Origin: Candidatus Gastranaerophilales bacterium
GTDB lineage: Bacteria > Cyanobacteriota > Vampirovibrionia > Gastranaerophilales > Gastranaerophilaceae
NCBI GenBank assembly: GCA_944327225.1
Contig: CALVGZ010000013.1
Location: 1-58,270 of the forward strand
Reading direction: 5' to 3'
DNA: 58,270 nt
Part shown: in pieces, positions 51,562-58,270 of the stretch
How the letters are laid out: the number at the start of each line of letters is the position of its first letter
Position numbering within the stretch: the stretch's first letter is position 1
Position numbers and translations under genes: made by a program
Notes under the pieces: generated by a model
Seen by the model: only the letters and a program-made list of their open reading frames with translations
Database searches by the model: none
What the model was told of the DNA's origin: nothing

Positions 51562-53220
51562 ATGTCAACAGTAGAGTATTTTACAAATTCGGAAGAATTA
51601 AAACAATTAATGTCAGCAGCTCGTGCTACCATCACTGCACCGTTTTTCGGAAATAATGTTGAAGAAGTAAAAACAGTATCCGAAGCATACAAGCTTGCAA
51701 AGGACTCATCAGGAACTATTGAATTAACAGGAATGCCTGTTTACGAACCTGAAAAAGTGGGATTACCAAAAGGTGCTAATCAATTATTATTTAATGATGG
51801 CACCGTAGTTGGACGTTGTGCAGCTGCAAGAAAAATCGTTGGCGAACCAAATTGTGATTTAGCGTATTTACTACCGATAATCCGTGAAGCAATTTATGGT
51901 ACACGTGATAAATTAATGTACAAAACGGAAGCCGTAGTTGGTCTTGAAGAAGATTTTATGATTAAAGCTCATTTAATGATTCCTGCCGGCTTTGAAAATA
52001 TTATGTATTCTTGGATGTTAAATTTTCAATATATTAATGAAGAATACGCAAAAATGTATGATAATTCAAGACAAATCAATGAAGGTGATATATATGTATT
52101 TTCTGATCCTGATTGGTCGCATCCTGACTTCCCATACGGTTTAACGTTCTTTGATCCGGCTCATAATTGTGCTGCAATATTGGGTATGAGATATTTTGGA
52201 GAACATAAAAAAGGTACTTTAACTCTTGCTTGGGGTGCAGCTGCAAGAAATGGTTATGCTTCTTGCCATGGTGGCATGAAACGCTATAACCTTGCTGATA
52301 ATAAATCATTCCAAGTTGCGGTATTTGGTTTATCAGGTTCAGGTAAATCAACAATTACACACGCTAAACATGGCGGAAAATTTGATATAACAGTTCTTCA
52401 TGATGATGCGTTTATTATTAATGTTCACGATAAATATTCAATCGCATTAGAGCCTGCATATTTTGATAAAACTGCAGATTATCCAATCGGATGCGATGAT
52501 AATAAATATATATTAACTCAACAAAATGCCGGTGCTATACAATTAGCAGACGGTAAGGTTGTTTCGGTTACTGAAGATATTAGAAACGGCAACGGTCGTG
52601 CTGTTAAGTCAAAACTTTGGTCTCCAAACAGAGTAGATAGAATTGATCAACCAATTAATGCTATTTTCTGGTTAATGAAAGATCCTACAATTCCGCCCGT
52701 ATTAAAATTATCAGGTGCATCCTTAGGATCTGCAATGGGTGCAACTTTAGCAACAAAACGTTCTTCAGCAGAAAGATTAGCTAAAGGTGTTGATCCTAAT
52801 GCGTTAGTTGTTGAACCTTATGCAAATCCGTTTAGAGTTTATCCACTTTCAATGGATTATGAAAGATTTAAACAATTAATTGAAGATGGAGTTGACTGCT
52901 ATATTTTAAATACAGGCGAATTTATGGGTACAAAAGTAAAACCTGCTCATACACTTGGAATTATAGAAGCTATTGTTGCAGGTGAAGCTAATTTCCATAA
53001 GTGGGAAAACTTTACTGATATTGAAATTATGGATATTGAAGGATTCGATACATCATTTAACAACAAAGAATATGCTGAGCAATTCAAAGCTCGTATGTTA
53101 GATAGAATCAACTTTGTTAAATCAAGAGAAACTGAAAAAGCCGGAATTGATAAATTGCCTGCTGATGCTTTGGAAGCTCTTGAAAATGTTGTAAGACAAA
53201 CTGAAACAGCTAACGTATAA
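51562..53220 (+). CDS. pckA: ATP-dependent phosphoenolpyruvate carboxykinase
   Basis: A 552-residue enzyme interconverting oxaloacetate and PEP; in fermenters it often runs toward oxaloacetate, making ATP on the way to succinate. The P-loop FGLSGSGKSTITHAKHGG near residue 255, HDDAFIINVHDKYS near residue 282 with the metal-site Asp pair, and LWSPNRVDRIDQPINAIFWLM near residue 357 are as in the ATP-type family. The ATG at 51562 is set by AAAGGAG; an in-frame TTG at 51538 would put that sequence inside the gene. The N-terminus (about 1-90) diverges from E. coli PckA. Own promoter and terminator. Confidence 0.9.
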   Translation: MSTVEYFTNSEELKQLMSAARATITAPFFGNNVEEVKTVSEAYKLAKDSSGTIELTGMPVYEPEKVGLPKGANQLLFNDGTVVGRCAAARKIVGEPNCDLAYLLPIIREAIYGTRDKLMYKTEAVVGLEEDFMIKAHLMIPAGFENIMYSWMLNFQYINEEYAKMYDNSRQINEGDIYVFSDPDWSHPDFPYGLTFFDPAHNCAAILGMRYFGEHKKGTLTLAWGAAARNGYASCHGGMKRYNLADNKSFQVAVFGLSGSGKSTITHAKHGGKFDITVLHDDAFIINVHDKYSIALEPAYFDKTADYPIGCDDNKYILTQQNAGAIQLADGKVVSVTEDIRNGNGRAVKSKLWSPNRVDRIDQPINAIFWLMKDPTIPPVLKLSGASLGSAMGATLATKRSSAERLAKGVDPNALVVEPYANPFRVYPLSMDYERFKQLIEDGVDCYILNTGEFMGTKVKPAHTLGIIEAIVAGEANFHKWENFTDIEIMDIEGFDTSFNNKEYAEQFKARMLDRINFVKSRETEKAGIDKLPADALEALENVVRQTETANV

Positions 53221-53234
53221 AATCAATAAACTGT

Positions 53235-53270
53235 AAAAATAACGCTAAACATAAGTTTAGCGTTATTTTT
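53235..53270 (+). terminator. Terminator of pckA
   Basis: AAAAATAACGCTAAAC (53235-53250) pairs perfectly with GTTTAGCGTTATTTTT (53255-53270) around ATAA, 14 bases after the pckA stop. Confidence 0.9.
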
Positions 53271-53280
53271 TTATAAAATA

Positions 53281-53310
53281 ATATCAAAGATAAGAAATCA
53301 TCTTTGATAT
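53281..53310 (-). terminator. Possible terminator of the rubredoxin/grcA operon
   Basis: ATATCAAAGAT (53281-53291) pairs with ATCTTTGATAT (53300-53310) around an 8-base loop. It lies about 30 bases after the grcA-like stop. The T tail on the minus strand is poor (TATTTTAT), so the evidence is moderate. Confidence 0.5.
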
Positions 53311-53339
53311 TATAAACGCATTTATGTCAGTCAGTAACT

Positions 53340-53582
53340 TTAAGCACCTAATTGAGAATGGAATGTTCTTGAAATAACATCATCTTGTTGTTCTTTTGTT
53401 AATTTAATAAAATTAACCGCATATCCTGAAACTCTAACGGTTAATTGAGGATATTTTTCAGGATGAGCTTGAGCGTCTAATAATGTTTCACGATTGAAAA
53501 CATTAACATTTAAATGATGTCCGCCTTTTTCAACATAACCATCTAAAAGATTAATTAAATTTTCTTCTTGTTGAGTTGTCAT
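53340..53582 (-). CDS. grcA: Free-standing glycyl radical domain (GrcA/YfiD-like)
   Basis: An 80-residue protein equal to the C-terminal glycyl radical domain of pyruvate formate-lyase. Segments [40 protein letters not shown] (radical Gly53) and [14 protein letters not shown] match PFL and E. coli YfiD. YfiD (127 aa) carries an extra N-terminal region; this protein is almost only the domain. In E. coli it replaces the broken C-terminus of PFL cleaved by oxygen. The catalytic cysteines are not here. No PFL gene is in the window. GGGAG precedes the ATG, 21 bases after the rubredoxin stop. Confidence 0.9.
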   Translation of the reverse strand: MTTQQEENLINLLDGYVEKGGHHLNVNVFNRETLLDAQAHPEKYPQLTVRVSGYAVNFIKLTKEQQDDVISRTFHSQLGA

Positions 53583-53603
53583 GGTGTTTTTCTCCCGTTA
53601 ATC

Positions 53604-53762
53604 TTATTCTTTACTAAATTCGTCTTTACCAACGGAACATAATGGGCAAAGCCAATCGGACGGTAAATCCTCAAATTTTGTGCCTGCTTTTATATTATTA
53701 TCTTCATCTCCCAAGTCTTCATCGTATACATAACCGCATACATTACAAATATATTTTGCCAT
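53604..53762 (-). CDS. Rubredoxin
   Basis: A 52-residue iron protein with one Fe(Cys)4 site: CNVCGY at residues 6-11 and CPLCSVGKDEF at 39-49. The intervening YDEDLGDEDNNIKAGTKFEDLPSDW is the normal rubredoxin body. It carries single electrons, commonly to oxygen- or peroxide-reducing enzymes in anaerobes. AAAGGAG lies before the ATG (53762). It is the first gene of a two-gene operon with the glycyl radical domain gene, divergent from a Crp/Fnr regulator whose likely binding site lies between them. Confidence 0.95.
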   Translation of the reverse strand: MAKYICNVCGYVYDEDLGDEDNNIKAGTKFEDLPSDWLCPLCSVGKDEFSKE

Positions 53763-53790
53763 ATTTTCTCCTTTTTAATTTTCTGTTTTT

Positions 53791-53833
53791 AGTATACACT
53801 AGTTTTAACAACATTTCTGTTGTAATTACAACA
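53791..53833. promoter_or_regulatory. Divergent promoter region with Crp/Fnr-type operator
   Basis: TGTTGTAATTACAACA at 53818-53833 is a perfect 16-base palindrome. On the minus strand TATACT (53796-53791) is a good -10 for the rubredoxin gene without a -35. A start at about 53784 places the palindrome centre at -41.5, the class II activator position of Crp/Fnr proteins. A third half-site ACAACA is at 53808-53813. On the plus strand the palindrome ends 12 bases before the regulator's ATG, so binding would also affect its own gene. Confidence 0.6.
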
Positions 53834-53845
53834 AAAAGGAAAAAA

Positions 53846-54514
53846 ATGGAAAAATATTATTCTAAAATTAAAAATTCCCCGCTTTTCTGCGGTATAACAG
53901 ATGAAGAGTTAACAAGAATGCTAAAATGTTTTGGTGGTTATATTAAAAAATATGAAAATGGAGACATGATAATTCGCCAAGGGGAAACAATTTCTAAGAT
54001 ATATTTGATTTTAGATGGCGAAGTTAATATAGAAAAAGAAACATACTGGGGAAGACGCATCATAATTCAAAAGTTATATGCAAACGATAATATCGGGCTT
54101 GCCCTTGTTGCTTCAAAAAACATAGAAGCAAATATTAACGCATTATGTGTTGGACATGCACTTGTTTTAATTTTAAATTACGATAAATGTTCAACAATGT
54201 GTCAAAATGCCTGTAATCATCATAGCGTTTTAATACGTAATTTATTTAAAATTTTATCCAAAGAAAATATAGAATTAATTGAAAAAATTGAAAATATATC
54301 TCAAAAAACAATAAGAGATAAGCTTTTAACGTATTTATCAAATGAATCTCAAAAACATAAGTCAAATGTTTTTGAGATTCAATTTAACAGACAGGAACTT
54401 GCTGATTATCTTAATATTGACCGCTCGGCAATGTCTTTTGAATTGTCAAAATTGAAATCGGAAGGTTTAATAAACTATAAAAAAAATAAATTTGCCTTAA
54501 AAATAGAACTATAA
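53846..54514 (+). CDS. Crp/Fnr family transcriptional regulator
   Basis: A 222-residue regulator. Residues 15-115 form the cyclic-nucleotide-type beta-roll (ENGDMIIRQGETISKIYLILDGEV). The cysteine cluster C-x3-C-x3-C-x-HH lies at residues 115-126, at the hinge where some Crp/Fnr proteins sense redox state or metals. A dimer helix and a winged helix-turn-helix (about 181-206, ELADYLNIDRSAMSFELSKL) follow. The ATG at 53846 is set by AAAGGA; an upstream frame extension to 53642 overlaps rubredoxin and is not protein-like. It probably controls the divergent rubredoxin/grcA operon and itself. The signal is unknown. Confidence 0.88.
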   Translation: MEKYYSKIKNSPLFCGITDEELTRMLKCFGGYIKKYENGDMIIRQGETISKIYLILDGEVNIEKETYWGRRIIIQKLYANDNIGLALVASKNIEANINALCVGHALVLILNYDKCSTMCQNACNHHSVLIRNLFKILSKENIELIEKIENISQKTIRDKLLTYLSNESQKHKSNVFEIQFNRQELADYLNIDRSAMSFELSKLKSEGLINYKKNKFALKIEL

Positions 54515-54625
54515 GAAATATTAATTTTTTGACAAAAATAAAAACAAATATACTCTATATTGACCATGATTTTTATTTTTGATTTATACTATATTATACG
54601 TAAAATATTATAATTGAGAGGTGCC

Positions 54626-55921
54626 ATGACAAATACAGTTAAAATTGATGAAAAAAATATTGCAACGATAGATATAACAATTGATTCGGCCGTAGCTAAA
54701 GAAGCTTACGAAAGAACATTAAAAGCATACGGACAGAATGTCAACATAGCGGGATTTAGAAAAGGAAAAGCCCCAAATAATGTTGTGGAAAAATATGTCG
54801 GAGCTGAAAGAATTAAGGCTGAAGTTATTGACAGGCTCTTCCCTTCGGAATTTCAAAAAATTATTGATGAAAATAAATTGAATATTGCTTTTCGCCCGAC
54901 AATTGAAAATGTCAATTTTGAATTGGGTTCGGATATAAAATTAAAGGCCACTGTTGAGTTAAAACCAGAAGTTAAAATTGGAAAATATAAAGATATAGAA
55001 ATTAAATATGATGAATTTAAAAATCCTGAAGATGCCTTAGATAAAGAATTGGAAGCGACACAAAAAAGATTTGCAAAATTAGAAAAAGTGGAAAGAAAAT
55101 CAACCGATAAAGATACGGTAGTATTCGATTTCGAGGGATATATCGGAAAAGTTGGTGAAGAAAAAATTGAGCATGGAGATGCTAAAAATTATTCACTTGA
55201 TTTATCTAATTCTAATTTCATTCCGGGGTTTGCCGAAGGTTTGGTGGGGCATGCTGCCGGAGAAGAGTTTGTAATTGATGTTAGATTCCCTGAAGATTAC
55301 CATGAGGATAAATTAAAAGGAGCTCCTGCACAATTTAAAATCAATCTTCATGAAGTTAAGGAAAGAATTTTACCAAATTTAGATGATGAATTAGCAAAAA
55401 AAGCAGGAAAAGATAATCTTGAAGCTTTAAAAGAAGATATTAAAAAATATCTCGATACAATGGCTAAAAATCAAAATGAAAGAATTAAATCTGATGCTAT
55501 TTTTGAAAATGTTTTAAAAAATACCGAAATAAGAATTCAAGATACAATGCTGGATAGAGAATATCAGGCGATAATGGAAGAAGCGAGACATCAAACAACC
55601 CAACAAGGTCAAGACTTTGACAAGCTTGTTGAAGCTGAAGGTAAAGAAAATGTCGAAAAGCGTTTTAGAGAAGAGGCTGAAAAAAGAATTAAAAATTCTT
55701 TAATTGTTGAAAAAATAGCAAATGAAGAACAAATAAAAATTGAACAAAAAGATATAATGGAGCATATTAATCAAATGGCGACTATGTACGGTATGGCTCC
55801 TGTTCAGTTGTTCGAAGAATTAAGAAAAAATCCGAATGCTTTTGCTGCTATTTCTCAACAAATTACGGCAAATAAAGTAAATGAATTTTTACTTAATAAT
55901 AATAAATTTACAGCTAAATAA
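54626..55921 (+). CDS. tig: Trigger factor
   Basis: A 431-residue ribosome-bound chaperone and prolyl isomerase. The ribosome-binding tail has the signature GFRKGKAP (about residues 45-52). The FKBP-type domain is about 150-235 (DTVVFDFEGYIGKVGEEKIEHG, FIPGFAEGLVGHAAGEEFVI), and the helical C-domain follows. GAGAGG lies before the ATG at 54626; the TTG at 54614 is rejected. It begins the common tig-clpP-clpX order, with 23- and 14-base gaps. Confidence 0.95.
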   Translation: MTNTVKIDEKNIATIDITIDSAVAKEAYERTLKAYGQNVNIAGFRKGKAPNNVVEKYVGAERIKAEVIDRLFPSEFQKIIDENKLNIAFRPTIENVNFELGSDIKLKATVELKPEVKIGKYKDIEIKYDEFKNPEDALDKELEATQKRFAKLEKVERKSTDKDTVVFDFEGYIGKVGEEKIEHGDAKNYSLDLSNSNFIPGFAEGLVGHAAGEEFVIDVRFPEDYHEDKLKGAPAQFKINLHEVKERILPNLDDELAKKAGKDNLEALKEDIKKYLDTMAKNQNERIKSDAIFENVLKNTEIRIQDTMLDREYQAIMEEARHQTTQQGQDFDKLVEAEGKENVEKRFREEAEKRIKNSLIVEKIANEEQIKIEQKDIMEHINQMATMYGMAPVQLFEELRKNPNAFAAISQQITANKVNEFLLNNNKFTAK

Positions 55922-55944
55922 ATTAATTGAAAGGATAAAATTAG

Positions 55945-56535
55945 ATGAGTTTCGTGCCAGTAGTTATAGAACAATCTTCAAGAGGTGAAAGGTCTTTTGA
56001 TATATTTTCAAGACTTTTAAGAGAAAGAATTATATTTTTGGGGACTCCAATTGATGATATGGTTGCAAATTTGATAGTTGCACAAATGTTGCTTTTGGAT
56101 AGTGAAAATTCTGAAAAAGATATTATGTTATATATCAATTCTCCGGGCGGTTCTGTAACTGCAGGTTTTGCAATATATGACACTATGCAGCACATAAGAG
56201 CTGATGTTTCCACAATTTGTTTAGGGCAAGCTGCTTCTATGGGTGCGTTTTTGTTATCCAGCGGTGCTAAAGGAAAACGTTTGGCACTTCCTCATTCAAG
56301 AGTGTTAATACATCAACCTTTAGGTGGAGCACAGGGTCAAGCAACGGATATTGAAATTCAAGCTAACGAAATTATAAGGATTAAAAAGTCTTTGAATTCA
56401 ATTCTTGCTTCTAATACAGGACAACCATTAAAGAAAATTGAAAAAGATACCGATCGTGATTATATTATGACGGCGGATGAAGCAGTTGAATACGGCATGA
56501 TAGATAAAGTGATTACCTTAGAAGATAATAAATAA
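55945..56535 (+). CDS. clpP: ATP-dependent Clp protease proteolytic subunit
   Basis: A 196-residue serine protease that forms the ClpP barrel with ClpX. The catalytic Ser98 is in [11 protein letters not shown] and His123 in LIHQPLGG; the acidic residue follows near 172 in [26 protein letters not shown] and [11 protein letters not shown] are normal for the family. Length is typical. Lies between tig and clpX. Confidence 0.96.
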   Translation: MSFVPVVIEQSSRGERSFDIFSRLLRERIIFLGTPIDDMVANLIVAQMLLLDSENSEKDIMLYINSPGGSVTAGFAIYDTMQHIRADVSTICLGQAASMGAFLLSSGAKGKRLALPHSRVLIHQPLGGAQGQATDIEIQANEIIRIKKSLNSILASNTGQPLKKIEKDTDRDYIMTADEAVEYGMIDKVITLEDNK

Positions 56536-56549
56536 GAAGGACAGCACAA

Positions 56550-57848
56550 ATGGCTAAACCGACAGATCCTAATTTAAAATGTTCATTTTGCGGAAAAACT
56601 CAAGACCAAGTTAAAAAATTAATTGCAGGTCCTGATGTATGTATTTGTGATGAATGTATTGAGTTGTGTAATGAAATATTAGATGAAGAACTTTTTAATT
56701 TTAAACAGGATGAAAAAGAAACATCTGATGAAGTTACAATGGAAGCAATACCTAAACCCCATGAAATCAAGGCTTACCTTGATCAACATATTGTAGGACA
56801 AGATGATGCAAAGAAGGTTCTTTCAGTTGCTGTTTATAACCACTATAAAAGAATTGCACACAATATGGAGCAAAAAGAGTCCGATATTGAAATTCAGAAA
56901 AGCAATATTTTGTTGGTTGGGCCTACAGGTTCAGGCAAGACACTTTTAGCTCAAACATTAGCTAAAATGTTGAATGTTCCCTTTGCTGTTGCAGATGCCA
57001 CAACTCTAACCGAAGCAGGTTATGTTGGCGATGATGTTGAAAATATTTTATTAAGACTGTATCAAAGTGCTGATTATGATATTAAAAAGGCTGAAAAAGG
57101 TATTATATATATTGATGAAATCGATAAAATTGCAAGAAAATCTGAAAATCCTTCAATTACGAGAGATGTTTCCGGAGAAGGGGTACAGCAAGCACTTTTA
57201 AAAATGATTGAAGGGACCATAGCTAACGTTCCGCCACAGGGTGGAAGAAAACATCCTCATCAGGAGTTTATTCAAATAAATACGAATAATATTCTCTTTA
57301 TTGTCGGAGGGGCATTTGTTGGTTTAGAAAAAATTGTTGAAAGAAGAGCCGGAACAACTTCAAGTGTCGGTTTTGGTTCAGCTTCGTTGACAACCGAAGA
57401 AAAAGAGCGTGAAAGTGCTAAAATTTTAAAGAAACTTCAACCTGATGATTTGCTTAAATTTGGTTTAATTCCTGAATTTATTGGAAGGATACCGGTCTAT
57501 ACTGTATTAGATCCTCTGGATGAAGAAACGTTGAAAATGATTTTGACTCAACCTAAAAATGCAATTGTTAAGCAATATGCTTGCTTGATGGGAATGGATG
57601 GAGTTGAGCTTAAATTTGAAGATGATGCAATTGAACTTATAGCAAAAGAAGCGTTAAAAAGAAAAACCGGTGCCAGGGCATTGCGTTCAATTGTTGAAGA
57701 AATTATGCTTGACATTATGTATGAAGTTCCATCTAAGGAAGATATTAAAGAATTTGTTGTTACAAAGGATATGGTTGAAAAAAAGCAACAGGGTGTACAA
57801 GGGGAAGTTGTTAAACTTCCAACCAAGCACCGAGAAGAAATTGCATAA
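56550..57848 (+). CDS. clpX: ATP-dependent Clp protease ATPase subunit ClpX
   Basis: A 432-residue unfoldase. The N-terminal zinc-binding domain has [17 protein letters not shown] and [10 protein letters not shown] (residues 11-38). The AAA+ domain has [20 protein letters not shown] near residue 113, [13 protein letters not shown] near residue 190, [18 protein letters not shown] and [11 protein letters not shown]-type loops; the C-terminal D2 domain is complete. Followed by a strong terminator. Confidence 0.96.
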   Translation: MAKPTDPNLKCSFCGKTQDQVKKLIAGPDVCICDECIELCNEILDEELFNFKQDEKETSDEVTMEAIPKPHEIKAYLDQHIVGQDDAKKVLSVAVYNHYKRIAHNMEQKESDIEIQKSNILLVGPTGSGKTLLAQTLAKMLNVPFAVADATTLTEAGYVGDDVENILLRLYQSADYDIKKAEKGIIYIDEIDKIARKSENPSITRDVSGEGVQQALLKMIEGTIANVPPQGGRKHPHQEFIQINTNNILFIVGGAFVGLEKIVERRAGTTSSVGFGSASLTTEEKERESAKILKKLQPDDLLKFGLIPEFIGRIPVYTVLDPLDEETLKMILTQPKNAIVKQYACLMGMDGVELKFEDDAIELIAKEALKRKTGARALRSIVEEIMLDIMYEVPSKEDIKEFVVTKDMVEKKQQGVQGEVVKLPTKHREEIA

Positions 57849-57849
57849 T

Positions 57850-57877
57850 AAAAAGCTCCGAAATTTCGGAGCTTTTT
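57850..57877 (+). terminator. Terminator of the tig-clpP-clpX run
   Basis: AAAAAGCTCCGAAA (57850-57863) pairs perfectly with TTTCGGAGCTTTTT (57864-57877), 2 bases after the clpX stop. It has essentially no unpaired loop in DNA, a usual intrinsic terminator. Confidence 0.9.
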
Positions 57878-57980
57878 ATTACTTTAATATTTTTACAACT
57901 TTAGTATAAGAAAATTTATACTTATTTTTAATTTTAATACTTTGCTAAAAATTGTATAGTAACTATGTAATAAGGATATT

Positions 57981-58041
57981 GACCGCAAGGATGACAAGTA
58001 GGGTATTTCCCCGCCCAATTGCGGTCTGGATGAATAAAGGA
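57981..58041 (+). promoter_or_regulatory. Structured leader of flagellin gene 2 with GGA motifs
   Basis: GACCGCAA (57981-57988) pairs with TTGCGGTC (58019-58026), enclosing an inner GGG-TATTT-CCC hairpin (58001-58011). CAAGGATG at 57986-57993 resembles the core of CsrA/RsmA targets, and further GGA occur at 58028-58030 and in the ribosome-binding site (58039-58041). A CsrA-type translation control is possible. No promoter was recognised in 57878-57980. Confidence 0.45.
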
Positions 58042-58049
58042 GTATTAAA

Positions 58050-58270
58050 ATGGCTGTTATTATTAACACAAACGTGGATTCTATTAAAATCCAAAATTGT
58101 CTTACAAATGCTACAAACGGCATGGCAACTTCAATGGAGAGGATGTCTACAGGTTTAAAGGTTAACTCTGCAAAAGACGATGCTGCTGGTACCGTAATTT
58201 CTGCTCGTATGCAGGTTCAATTAAACGGTAATCAGGTTGCACAAAACAACGTTCAAAATGGTAATGCATT
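58050..58270 (+). CDS. Flagellin, second copy (partial, runs off window)
   Basis: The first 73 codons of a second flagellin gene, open at the window edge. It starts MAVIINTNVDSIKIQNCLTN and continues with MERMSTGLKVNSAKDDAAGTVISARMQVQLNGNQVAQNNVQNGNA, almost the same as flagellin 1. It has a Cys at residue 17 (QNCLTN) where copy 1 has Asn, unusual for flagellin. AAAGGAG (58036-58042) precedes the ATG at 58050. It has its own structured leader. Confidence 0.92.
   Translation, partial: MAVIINTNVDSIKIQNCLTNATNGMATSMERMSTGLKVNSAKDDAAGTVISARMQVQLNGNQVAQNNVQNGNA

Noticed and set aside
53642-53845. N-terminal extension of the Crp/Fnr protein
   Set aside because: It runs antisense through rubredoxin and the intergenic operator, has no ribosome-binding site, and the encoded residues look like frame noise. 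The ATG at 53846 has a good site and gives normal family length.

Overview
The window is very AT-rich bacterial chromosome, densely packed, with no phage, insertion sequence or CRISPR array. Gene content points to a flagellated, Gram-negative-type, mainly fermentative anaerobe: flagellins, MotA/MotB, a cysteine-rich S-layer-homology (SLH) protein, ATP-type PEP carboxykinase, an NfnA-type flavoprotein, rubredoxin and a free-standing glycyl radical domain. SLH surface proteins in such a genome fit the non-photosynthetic relatives of Cyanobacteria (Vampirovibrionia/Melainabacteria, e.g. Gastranaerophilales). That placement is an inference from gene content, not a search result.

Layout. 1-3140: a small orphan gene, a GT2 glycosyltransferase, tRNA-Ala(TGC) with its own promoter and terminator, an M48-like secreted peptidase and an envelope protein with internal repeats. 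3143-14354 (minus strand): one long operon, with a clear promoter at 14454-14482, for a CMP-legionaminic-acid-type nonulosonic acid (LegB, LegC, LegG, LegI and LegF equivalents plus Ptm-like genes). It also carries two sugar formyltransferases, a PIG-L deacetylase and an N-acetyl-sugar amidotransferase. Two of its genes are split by single-base frameshifts, each exactly at an A8 or A9 run, which suggests phase variation or slippage. 14537-21942 (minus): a second surface-glycan operon (O-acetyltransferase, capsule-type protein, a 994-residue three-enzyme fusion, GT4-type transferase), headed by a LeuC-family dehydratase. 22079-25009 (plus): motA-motB-patatin. 25006-28695 (minus): nfnA, a small Cys protein, a second LeuC-family protein and PBP4. 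29162-33133 (minus): the SLH protein, a HEAT-repeat protein and an orphan.

33231-39144 (plus): ffh, trkA, trkH, a formyltransferase and an AP-endonuclease-type TIM barrel. 39213-46598: pilin-like protein, Hsp20, DUF475 membrane protein, pyruvate kinase, ferritin, purine nucleoside phosphorylase, putative RpoZ and two putative metalloproteases. 46643-48956: ybaB-recR and dnaB. 49186-58270: two flagellin genes bracket ahcY, pckA, a redox-stress cluster (grcA-like, rubredoxin, divergent Crp/Fnr regulator) and tig-clpP-clpX.

Main points of interest: the two homopolymer frameshifts in the nonulosonate operon; a predicted N-formylated legionaminic acid; the GT8/pyruvyltransferase/FrhB fusion; a perfect palindrome centred at about -41.5 of the rubredoxin/grcA promoter and next to the divergent Crp/Fnr gene; an inverted repeat that would bury the hsp20 start codon; and structured flagellin leaders with GGA motifs. 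Legionaminate-type sugars plus flagellin suggest, but do not prove, flagellar or surface glycosylation.
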